Below are positions 12,056 to 22,276 of a DNA stretch of 64,000 bases, in pieces; position 1 is the stretch's first letter; every line of letters begins with the position of its first letter. A program made the translations under genes and the position numbers. This DNA is from Tipula vernalis (Eukaryota; Arthropoda; Insecta; Diptera; Tipulidae): assembly GCA_958295665.1 (NCBI GenBank), contig OY282558.1, positions 310,530,092 through 310,594,091 of the forward strand. Direction: 5' to 3'. The notes under the pieces were generated by a model. The model had not been told where the DNA came from and made no database searches. It saw only the letters and a program-made list of their open reading frames with translations.

Positions 12056-12352
12056 GTGCATATTCATGCAAACAGAAAAAAAAAAATTTCGATAAAAATC
12101 CCATATTTACTAGTTTTTACCCCTTGATTTTCAGCTAATCAAGCCCCTTTATTAAATGGAGTCTTGGGTCGAATAGGGTAATACATTTTGATGTTTGATC
12201 CTTTAAGAAACTCATTTTAGATTCAATTGAAAATATCAATTCTTAAATTTACAATTATTTTCCTAAATTTATTATTTGTTTTTAAATGATTATTGTTTAT
12301 GCGAAGAAAATGGCTCCTGCTTAAGCGAAGTACAACTTCGATTAAATTTAAT
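12056..12352 (+). repeat. Left arm of an inverted repeat pair with 15694-15965
   Basis: This segment aligns by eye with the reverse complement of 15694-15965. Shared blocks in order are tttttaccccttgattttca, aagcccctt, gggtcgaa, ttttaaatgattattgttta and cttcgattaaattta. The two copies are 3.3 kb apart in opposite orientation. They may be long terminal inverted repeats of one element or two separate insertions of one family. Confidence 0.75.
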
Positions 12353-13249
12353 TAGTTTTCATCTAAAAGCAAATTTTAATTTTATTTAAATTATAAAAAA
12401 ATTGGCTTTTTATAAGAATTGTCTATTAAATTTACATCGGAATACTTGCTTTATTTGAGAAAGGGTAAGATTAATGCGATATCATTCTTGCTTGAATGTA
12501 CATTATTACTAAATTCATTAGAGTCTTATACGAAATATTCTTTATTACTTAGAACTATTACACGGTCTTCTCAGCTGAAACATTGCACTGTTGAACTTCA
12601 ACTAAATATTTCAGAATATTCTAGAATAATGTTTGTATCAACATTTTCAATTATTTTGTTTTCTAAAAATACACCAAAATGTATTTTCCCAACTTAATTT
12701 TTATTTTTTAATTACGATTCTAGGACGCAAGAAAATTATAACCAAAAACTCCAATTATAAGACGCGCTCGAATATAAAACGCATCGAGTTTTCATAAGCA
12801 ATAAAACATAGAAAAAGTGCATCTTAGAAAAGATATTGCAGCTTTCCATATTAAGGCACGTTAATTTGTAGTTTTTTTTCAGTACACTGATGATGATTGA
12901 TAAATCAAAATATACGTATGAACCAAAAAATAAATTTGTTTTAAAAAAAAATTGAACTTTATTTTGTAAGAATCAATTTTTTGCAATTTTTAAGCACAGT
13001 AGACAATAAACGTTATAAAAGTAATTAAAATCAATCCAATATACACAACTCACAAGTTAAACTATATACCATATTTAGTCAATTAATTTGTTCAGTCATT
13101 ACAATTTTAATAAAAAAATTATTAGTTTATATCGTTTACTTAGCTCAAAATTGCCCGCTTGAGGAGCTTTTCAGCTTCCCTTCCTTTCTTCGACTTAGAC
13201 TACAAGCTAATTATCTCAACATTATTAAAAATTATACATAAGTTTGAAT
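12353..13249. other. AT-rich stretch without recognised gene
   Basis: One 92-codon frame at 12419-12697 has no recognisable motif and a composition no different from its surroundings. I see no other feature. Confidence 0.4.
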
Positions 13250-13403
13250 CACGTCTCTCTTTTCAAGAATAAAAATGTACACCATTTCGATTTTTGATGA
13301 TTACTTTATTGCAATCTCAGCATTCTCGTACAAACAATCATTCTGTTTCTACTTCCATTCATCATTCATGGTGTACAATGTTATCCTTGAAAAGAGCGAC
13401 ATG
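13250..13403. repeat. 154-bp imperfect hairpin
   Basis: The left arm at 13250-13286 (tctcttttcaagaataaaaa, then tgtacaccat) pairs with the right arm at about 13368-13403 (atggtgtacaatgttatcct, then tgaaaagagcgac). About 45 positions of the arms are complementary with a few mismatches, and the loop is about 70 bases. It could be a small foldback MITE. No target duplication was identified. Confidence 0.75.
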
Positions 13404-14763
13404 AACACTATCGAACATCGAAAATAGCGATGGTTAAAACATGCTACCACAAAGTTGAATTTGTAAAATAAGGTCAAGGCTAGCCAAATTGAACAATTTT
13501 TTTTTCATCTGTTAGTTTGTGTATGTTACTACAACTACTGTACTGTGATTCCCCTTAATTTAAGTTTTTTCTGGTTATGTGGCTCGTGGTGCAATGTTAC
13601 ATATACTTAATGTGCATAACGACTTAACGGCATAACGATTATACGTGTTTTAAGACATATCGATTATGTGCGGTAAACGGAAATAGTAATGTCAGCAATG
13701 AATAATCAAATAAAATTAGCCACTTATTTCATTTAGACGGTTATGATAATTTTTTTAACTTTAATTTCGTTCGACTTTAAAAGACAGATATTTGATATTG
13801 ATGAACTCAGAAACCGCTGAAACTATTTAATTTAATCTACAGCTGTCTTAGATTTGTTATTTCGTTATATCCAAAAATCTGTCATTCTGGTTTAAGCCTA
13901 TTTGATTAACATGCTGGTGGTAGCACTAGCCGGTCTTAGACAATTTAAAGAATGTTGTTTATCCAAAATTTCATCCTTTGTTGCTCGCGTCTTTCCATTT
14001 CACTAATAAATAAAAATGCAAGGTTGAGCTTATCTGTAATTGTCATAAACTTAATCAGAATTTTTCTAGTAAAATTATAAAATTGGTTTTGTAAAAAAAT
14101 CCTTTTATGCTCAAACTGCGGTGATATGTTTGTCCCTAAGTTGCTTCAAATAAGCATTGCTTAGTTAAATTAAAAGAAAACATAATAAAATATAAAAACA
14201 TATTTTAATAAACGAGAAGGGCCTTTTTTAACTAATAACATATTTTAAATACAGTTGCTAATATTTAGCAAGCTCTATTTAAAATTATTTATTAATTTAG
14301 TAATATTTCTAAATTACAGCGACCATTTTTTGCAATAAACACACACTCGCTTAATTCTATAACGTAATGCTTTTAATAAGCAAGCCTTGCGAAACTTACG
14401 CATGCGCATCAATATTTTAAAACGGTTTTAAAACCGAAAATATTTATGATTTCAGTCCTTCTTGTTCTGTTGAGTTGAGAACGTCCTAAGTGCTTGCTTT
14501 TCGTGTTTTAATACATTTTTAAAGTTTCTTATTGTGGAAAAAGTGAGAATACATTTATGTAAGTATGTATTAATTTTGTAATAAATTGTGCTAGCTCTTT
14601 AGAATCCTCACCGTTTCTGTTTTTTTATCCAACCGGGTTATTTTTAATGTAAATTTGCAACATCAATTATGTTGTAGAAAAACGCCGTGTGCATCACCAT
14701 TTTTGTGTCCTTCTTTTTGTTGAGTAGTGCGTAATTTTTTTGTTGTGTATAAGTGGAAATAGT

Positions 14764-14970
14764 GGGTGTTTCCGAAATGCGATTTAAAATGCACATTTTG
14801 TAAAATACGCATTTTTGTGATAAATTACGTTTCAATTAAATCATAAAAATATTTAAATTCGGACCACTCAAACAATACGTATTAAAAATGCACGCAAGAA
14901 CTACATACATCGCACGCAGCTTTTCAAATGTGACTTCGCTAAATGTGCATTTTGCATTTCGGACGCATCC
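14764..14970. mobile_element. Harbinger-like MITE, 207 bp
   Basis: The left end gggtgtttccgaaatgc and the reverse complement of the right end, ggatgcgtccgaaatgc, match at 14 of 17 positions. Both continue inward with aaaatgcacattt after a short gap. The element is flanked on both sides by agt (14761-14763 and 14971-14973), a 3-bp target duplication as produced by PIF/Harbinger transposons. There is no coding capacity. A different superfamily with a chance 3-bp match is possible. Confidence 0.65.
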
Positions 14971-14999
14971 AGTGTCTTCACGTGTTCAATACGTAGTTT

Positions 15000-15693
15000 A
15001 AAGTGTTATATATTATTTTATATTTGATTAAGGGGACATTACACCTTCAGATTTTTAAAAAATCGAAATTTTTTTTCATGATCGAATATGTTAGAATGAA
15101 CGTTTTAGAACAGGATTTTAACAATATAAACATGAAAATGTCAACAAAAAATTTTTTATTGTATTTATTACGGAGCGCTTAAAAGTCTTTTTTCTACGGT
15201 TTTGGTCTACTTCGCTGTACTTTAAACTCGATTATCTCGAAATGACGTTTTTCAAGTTGGCGTGCAAGATTGAGAAAAAACTACTTATCCAATCGTTCTA
15301 AAATTTTAACACGTTGATCTAACTGAAAATCTGTTACAAAAATAATAGACAAATTCAATATTTGGAAACCGCAATACACAATTCAATAAGATTGTACTCA
15401 TAATTGTTTCATATGTTTTCAGTCTTTTCAAACAACCAATATCAAAATCATTTAGTCATAGTCTATGTTGTAGGTTTTGCACAGTTTTGAAAAATGATTT
15501 GTCAAGGTGAAATGAGAAAAACTATAAAGCTGATGTAATGAAAAATGATTATTCAGGAACTGGAATTCGAGAAAATTCTATTTTCAATGAAACAGAAAGT
15601 TTTCACTTCGTTTCCAATTACAGTGTAGACATTATGCAAGATGTCTTTGAAGGGGTCATCAAATGCGGCTTGGCTAACTGTTTTTAAGAAGAC
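15000..15693. other. Unannotated stretch between MITE and inverted repeat
   Basis: No open frame or terminal repeat was recognised. The sequence is AT-rich with several poly-T and poly-A tracts. Confidence 0.4.
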
Positions 15694-15965
15694 GTATTAA
15701 ATTTAATCGAAATTGTACTTCGGTTAAGCAAGAGCCACATTCTTAGCATAAACAATAATCATTTAAAAATAAATGTTAAATTTAGTAAAATAATTCTAGA
15801 TTTAAGAAATGATATCTTCCATTGAATTTAAAATGAGTTATATTTTTCGACCCATTTTTCAATTTAATCAAGGGGCTTGTTTAACTGAAAATCAAGGGGT
15901 AAAAATTATTAAATATAGCAAGTTTTGTTTAATAATAGCAATCTTTTTTTTCTGTGCAATGTGCA
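15694..15965 (-). repeat. Right arm of the inverted repeat pair with 12056-12352
   Basis: This is the reverse-complement partner of 12056-12352. The best conserved blocks are tgaaaatcaaggggtaaaaa and taaacaataatcatttaaaa. An AT/T-rich tract ending in tctgtgca forms its outer edge and corresponds to the tgcaaacaga edge of the partner. Confidence 0.75.
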
Positions 15966-16073
15966 GGCTTTTAACAAACCTGATAATACTACTGGTATGG
16001 GTACGTGAAACATACTATATGGGCCCCATTGTTCTCCCTCCTAGATGGTCCCGCCGACATCCGTATAACTTAC

Positions 16074-16504
16074 GTATTAATAAAATCTATTGTTTGGGCT
16101 TTAAGTTGATCAGCACTATGTAGATCTGCTAATATTAAAGTTTCAGCGGTGGTTTCAACAGATAGATTAACACATAATGCTTCTTCACACATCACTTTTA
16201 ATTTTTCTAATTCACACTGTAATACAAAAAAAAGAAAGAAACATTTCTCCGTGTAAATAAAACGTAACATTTCCTTCAATACTTCATGATCAACATCGTT
16301 TATTGTAACACGATTTTGTTTACGCTCCTCCATTTCATGTTCAAACATGGCAGCAAATACCGGACTTCGTGCCGCTAATATAGCTTTATGCGCTTGAAAT
16401 TCCCGTTCACCTACGGCCAACGTAACATCATTAAACCGTTCATTATCGAATAAATTACCCAAATCCTCAGATATAAAATACTGTACCGACTTCGATTCAA
16501 TCAA
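16074..16504 (-). pseudogene. Roadkill/SPOP-like BTB exon remnant
   Basis: The minus-strand frame begins [20 protein letters not shown] and contains [51 protein letters not shown] and later [20 protein letters not shown], then [16 protein letters not shown]. This is the BTB/POZ domain of roadkill/SPOP, a substrate adaptor of the Cullin-3 ubiquitin ligase. About 17 conserved residues between FIYTEK and ELEKLKVM are missing. In their place is a pyrimidine tract ending in ttgtattacag, which looks like an intron 3' end left behind by a deletion. The frame ends exactly at a splice donor (attaatac then gtaagt at 16073-16068). The first residue is a TTG-encoded Leu, not a start. With the MATH exon at 20 kb it forms an incomplete gene copy, not a processed pseudogene. 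Confidence 0.85.
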
Positions 16505-16645
16505 TTTAAATTCAATTATAAATAAATAAATTTATGCTGAATTTATTAACGAAAACAAAATTTTTGTATTAACACCAACCAAATAACAAATTTGAGCACA
16601 TTTTGTCATATCGGCTCTCATATAATTAAATAGATCAGCTAATTA

Positions 16646-19525
16646 ATGAGCGATAAATCAGTGGAGTCGAAAATAGATACCATTGTTAGTCAAATATTAG
16701 AAGGGCGAACCCATGGAAACAGGTATTTCAAAAATAAGTGGACATAGTTTCAAGCTACAACCATTTTGGCCTCAAAGCCCTTCTTTGTGGTTCCAGGCCA
16801 CTGAATTGCAATTTACGTTGCGTAACGTAACATCTGACAATACAAAATGTTCACATTTGCTTGCCTCCCTGTCACCTGAGGCCATGAAAGTTCTCGGTGA
16901 CGTCTTAGTCAAACCACCGGAAGATAATCGATACGAGTTTGTCAAATCTAGGCTACTCGAAAGGCTCACGCCGCCAAGAGAACATGAGTTAGAGTTGCTC
17001 TTGACTGGTATCGATTTGGGAGACAGGAAGCCATCCGAACTTCTTAGGCATATTATGGCATTAGCAAAAAAAACAATTTAGCGATGCCATCATAAAAGGG
17101 GATGTGAACGCGAAAGTTACCGGAGATAATTCGCGTTGCACTAATTGCGGTCCCAGAGACTCACTCCCTGGTTGATATGGCGAAAATAGCCGATCGCGTA
17201 TTTTCTGCTATGTACCATGCGCCGAAAATTGCGACGATGATTAGTTCATACGCGGGCCCTTCCCACATGACGAACTATCAGATCAAACCAGCTTATATTA
17301 AAAGTATTGATGCTAGGCTCACAAAACTTGAAACTCGTTTGGCCGCTAGTAGCGACAGTGATAGATCTCGTAATGCCTCTCGAAACAATAATTCCTATAA
17401 CAGGAATCGGTCGAGCAGCGGTAGTCGGAACAATTCCAACTACATGCAAAATAACAGTCGTTGGAACAATAACAAAAATAAACCATGGTGCGTTTATCAC
17501 AAAAAGTTCGGCAATAAGGCAGCTAAGTGTTGCCAACCTTGCTCCTTTTACCAAGAAAAGGTGGACCAGATCGAAAGAAAGGGCACCAAAGACAATCAAT
17601 CAAAAAATGTGAACCAGTAAACAAAGTTGAGTCCGGGACATTAATGAATTCGCGTACGTCCCGGCTCTTTATAAATGATAATAATAACAAACTAATTTTT
17701 CTAATTGATACGGGAGCTGATGTTTCAGTTATACCTGTCAAATTTTATAACATAAATATAAATAGTTATTCTCAGGATCAAACAATAACAGCCGCTAATG
17801 GGTCAACCATTCGTACGTATGGTACGAACTTGCTCAAGGTAAATTTAGGACTTAAAAGAGACTTCACGCATATGCATTTATTATAGCATCCGTGAGTCGT
17901 CCTATTATTGGCGCTGACTTTTTGTCAAAGTTCGATCTACTAGGCGACCTCAAAGGGAGACGATTAGTGGATGCGACAACAAAATTATCTGTTGATGCTG
18001 CAGTGAGGAGTTTCGAAACTCTTACACCTGTGCATTTTTCAATAGATAATGGTTATGGTACGCTTTTAAATAAATCAGTCTGTCATTCGGTAGTTCATCA
18101 CATAATGACAATTGGCCACTTGCCAATGGCCAGACCACGTAGTTTAGATCCTGATAGGCACAAAGCCGCATTTACAGAATTTCAACATATGGTGGATTTG
18201 GGGATTTGTCGTTCATCGTCTTCCTCAGTATCATGCCCATTACATATGGTGAGAAAAAAAGATAATGGAGGCCATGTGGAGATTATTAGCAATTAAATTC
18301 AGTAACAATACCAGATAGATATCCGATATCTCATATATACAATTTCTCAATGCACTTACATGGTTGTACAATTTTCTCCAAGATCGATTTAGTTAGGGCG
18401 TATCACTTAATTCTAGTTGCGTCGGAAGATATATATAAAACGGCCATTACAACACCATGCACGCATGCCGTTTGGGCTGTGTAATGCCGCTCAAACCTTC
18501 CAGCGTTTTATTAACGAAGTAGTCCGCGGGCTAGATTTCGTTTACGCATATATTGACGATATACTGGTTGCTTCAGAAAAAGAGGAACAACATTTAAGGG
18601 ATCTTGAACAATTATTTAAGAGATTGGTCGAATACGATGTGCATATTAAAACACAAAAATGTGTTTTTGGTGTTCCAACATTAAATTTTCTGAGTCATAA
18701 AATTACTCCTGATGGAATTTTACCATTTGAAGATAGAATTCTTGCTATTAGGGAGTTTCCTGCTCCAACGTCTATTAGATATATACAGCGCTTTATTGGC
18801 ATAATAAATTATTATCACCGATTCATTCCGAAAATTGCGGAAATGTTAGCGTCGATTCATGGACATCTGGCAACACTTAATAAGTTACCAAAAACACCGA
18901 AGAATTTTTCTTGACCTGATGAGTGTAATACCGCATTCACAGGTTTAGTTGCGGAATTAAGTAAAATTACTCTTCTCTCGCACCCTATCGGGAACGCGAA
19001 AATTATCATAACAACTGATGCATCGAACGTCGCCATTGGCGCGATCTTGCAACAGCTCAATAAGAAGAGATGAGAGCCTTTGGGATTTTTCTCAAAGAAA
19101 TTAACGAGTGCCGAAATCAAGTATTCAGCATTCGATCGGGAACTTCTGGCAATTTTTCTTGCTGTAAAACATTTTAGATACTTCATAGAAGGTCGTGATT
19201 TCACTATTTACACCGACCACAAACCTCTAACAAAAGCCATACAATCCAAAACTGCAAGGAATTCGCGCAAATCGCGACATTTGGATTACATCAGTCAGAT
19301 CACTTCGGACATTCAGCATGTGCTTGGCATCGATAACATCGTAGCAGATACGCTATCATGTACGTTAAATATCGACTCGGCCACAAACGAAATTTTTTTC
19401 GATTATAAAGATATAATATTGGCACAATTAAACGACGACGAACTTAAGAAATTATTATCTGGGTCTATAGATCGCCGTTCTACTTCCAGTTTTAAACTAG
19501 AATTATTTACGTTGCCAAAATAATA
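16646..19525 (+). pseudogene. Truncated Ty3/gypsy retrotransposon (gag-protease-RT-RNase H)
   Basis: Gag begins at the ATG at 16646 and shifts frame near 16710. The next frame (to 17081) has the insect gypsy gag block FKLQPFWPQSPSLWFQATEL and LASLSPEAMKVLGDVLVKPP. A Ser/Asn/Arg-rich gag tail with CVYHKKFGNKAAKCCQPC follows (17177-17620). The protease motif LIDTGADVSVIP is at about 17700, and reverse transcriptase is in two frames. One frame ends LHMVRKKDNGG; the other has [15 protein letters not shown] and YAYIDDILVAS. RNase H carries TTDASNVAIGAILQQ and later YTDHKPLTKAI. It stops at 19525 before any integrase. At least five frameshifts or stops are present and no LTRs were found. It lies between the two roadkill-like exons on the opposite strand, so it probably inserted into their intron. 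Confidence 0.85.
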
Positions 19526-20049
19526 AATAAATTTATAATTTCGAATTTAAATATTTTATAAACCGCGCTACAAAGAATCACAACTCATATTGTGAATTTT
19601 AATTTTTAATTTTTGTGAATTTTTTTAATTTTAACCGTGTTTAAAAGATTTTTATTATATTATAGGTATTTATATTATATTTTGATTTCCCCTTTTTGTA
19701 TCGTCGTGAATTTGTACAACGACCACACACACACGTATATATTGAAAAAATATATAGCCCAGTTCAATTTCATTTTTCGACCGAATTGGTTTTTTATTAA
19801 TAAATAATTAATGGCGTGGGATAGTATTTTTAAAAAATGTATTTCCAAAAAAAATAAATAATGAAGTTATAATAAAATAAAACATTTGTATTTTATAAAT
19901 AAATAAATAATAATTATAATATTATAAATAAATAAGAACGTTATAATACATTTTTTTTCCTTGTACAAATCCATAGGCCCTGGAAAACATAAAAAAAATA
20001 CAAAATATCAGTTTATGCTTTATTTAGTCACCGGAATAATTAAATACAC
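19526..20049. other. AT-rich stretch between gypsy fragment and MATH exon
   Basis: No coding frame is seen. The exon that should link the MATH and BTB parts of a roadkill-like gene (the second half of MATH) was looked for on the minus strand here and not found. A short aca/tata-rich tract is at about 19725-19760. Confidence 0.5.
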
Positions 20050-20341
20050 CTTTGTGACTCCGTCGCTTTGGTTTCCTCTCGCCTTATGCATTTAGAATTA
20101 AAAATTTAAATTTGGCTCTTACTTCTGATTTATTACACGATACTAATAACAGATATACTCGTAATGATAAATAATCTTTACTCTCCTCATCCAGACCTTT
20201 TGTATTCACACGTAAACACCATTTTAATTTGTCATTGGCACCCGCCGAAAACGTTGATGATTTTAAAACTTCACCCATTTCCTTGCGGCAAAATCTAAAA
20301 TTATTCATCGTCCACATATAACTGAATTTAACAATTTTGAC
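20050..20341 (-). pseudogene. Roadkill/SPOP-like MATH exon remnant
   Basis: The minus-strand exon starts at 20341 directly after ttttacag, a good splice acceptor. It reads [57 protein letters not shown], then [20 protein letters not shown]. This is the first half of the roadkill/SPOP MATH domain, which binds the substrate degron. A 6-base insertion adds Arg-Val after DYLSL. The reading frame breaks just after LILNA: the continuing REETKA.ESQR appears in the next frame and stops soon after. The exon may end at a donor at 20049 (gtgtat). The rest of MATH is absent, and the BTB part lies 3.5 kb downstream beyond a gypsy insertion. Intron signals argue for a degenerate genomic duplicate, not a retrocopy. 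Confidence 0.85.
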
Positions 20342-21464
20342 CTGTAAAACTTTCCGCTTGCATAATTTTGATTTAGAAGATCGATTAAGAATTAAGGTAT
20401 TAATTATATAAATTTGATATAAACAGATTTTCTTGTATTTGAATAAAACCTACCTCAGTAAAAATATCTTATCAATTCTAACACATTCCAAAAGAAATTA
20501 AATTTGTATTTTTAAATTAAATTACATAAATATTTATAATAATCGTATGGAAGGTGATGAATATTTAGAGAATGTGTGGTAATATTATTACAAATCTATT
20601 AGCTCGGCAAATAATCATTTTTACAGTCATCATTTTCTATAACATCAAAATATAGATGTGAATCGAATTGCTGCATTCTAAACTTCAAAAATCGATAGTT
20701 CGTATTAATAAAGGGTGGTACCGTGCTGTAACACGAGTCTAAGACCAAATAAGCTTTTCATCGATAAATATTTTTTTTATGAAAAACCATTATTAAGCTA
20801 AATAAAACCAAATAAATTAACCAAATTTGATAATTTATCTACGAAATTATTAACCTCTTTAATACGTTCGAAAACAAATTAACATCGAACAACGATTTAT
20901 TAAATAAGAGTCAAGGGAGGCGACAAAAAGGGATTCAGGATTCGATTAAGCTAAAGTTAACTCTATTGACGTACCGAGCAGTTTCATATTTGATGTAAGC
21001 ACGACTCTTTAAAAATTTATATTGTTGTAGAACACGCCTTAGTAGGCAGGCGGTGGTACATTATGGTCGCTGTGTTAATATATAGAAGAAAATGATGATT
21101 TCTAATTTTCTATGTTTTGAGATGAAAGATATTTTAGATGGTGGATTTACATTTCTAATTACCAGATAGACAAATATAAATTAATGTCACGCCATTAAAA
21201 TATACAGAATAGATACAGAACGTTGGTCATACCGGAATGTCCATTAAAATTTGATGCAGATAATTCATTCAAGGAAGGAAATCCCAAAGGCCAGAGCAAT
21301 TGGTTTTTATTCGCTTTTATTTTAATTACAATTATTTTAACAAATAATAAGAGTAAAGAATATAACATTAACATACTTATGATCACAACACGTCACAACT
21401 TCGGTTAAACAAAATTATAGACAACCCTTGGTTTTTGTGGTTCGTACAAAAGAAGCTCAGCTTT
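20342..21464. other. AT-rich stretch with no recognised feature
   Basis: Short frames on both strands at 21195-21408 overlap each other and show no motif. No transposon ends were found. The (TTGA)-type tail of the jockey-like element begins at the right border. Confidence 0.45.
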
Positions 21465-21492
21465 GATTGATTTGATTGATTGATTGATTTGA

Positions 21493-22276
21493 ATGTACGA
21501 TCAAGCATTCAGCAAGTCTCCCGTATTATAAATGCGAATACCACACCATTATACCCATGTTACAAACAACACGACACCATAACTCTCCCTCACCAAGGAA
21601 ATATGTACCATCATACTCAGCTTTTCATGAAGCCAAACATAACAATATTCACCCAGTAAAGGAAGGCGCCTCATCGATAACCACATAAGTCTAATAGTGT
21701 GATATCCGCCCCTGGCCAGGCAGCCATCGTACACCTTTTTTACATATAACAAAACCGAAGGATTGGATAGGATTATTAGTAGGGACAGACTCGGCCCGGT
21801 TACAGACACCAAAGCGATCGATAGTTAGTAAATTATTAGTATTATATATAATAAATAGGTTAGCACAAGACAGCACAATCTAACTACATTATTAGATGAT
21901 CATTTCTCTGGAATCCAGGGCCGGATACTCAGGACTCCCTATATCCTAAATCTAAAACAGGGCTTAAAACATTATTAATTTTGTATTTTCGTCCTTGTCC
22001 GCCTTTCATTAATTACCTGATAAAATAATTAATAAAAATTTAAAATAACAGCGCTTATTTCCTTATTAATGGTCCTTTTATATCCTATTAAAAATTATTA
22101 CTTACTGCAACAGGAATTAACATTTTTTTTTTTTTTTCCTGTTATTTAATATTACAACTGATTTTCAAATCATTTAGTAATTTATCTTTCCTAAATGAAG
22201 ATTCACATTTGACGGGCAGTAGCCCAATGGTTACTCCCGTTTGAATTTACATAGTAATTATTTTTCTCTATCTGAA
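21493..22276 (-). other. 3' untranslated region of the jockey-like element
   Basis: It lies between the ORF2 stop and the terminal simple-sequence tail. A poly-T run at about 22124-22138 (poly-A on the element strand) is internal. The block at 21710-22060 matches 50060-50400 in inverted orientation. It also shares words with the element's own 5' region: gcacaagacaacacaa-type, aaggataggataggat-type and cccggttacagacacc-type sequences recur at 27600-27800. Confidence 0.7.

Noticed and set aside
12419..12697. 92-codon plus-strand frame.
   Set aside because: It has no true start motif or domain, and its base composition matches the AT-rich surroundings.
17246..17599. Minus-strand 117-residue frame inside the gypsy gag tail.
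   Set aside because: It is the complement of a Ser/Asn-rich gag region and shows no motif of its own.
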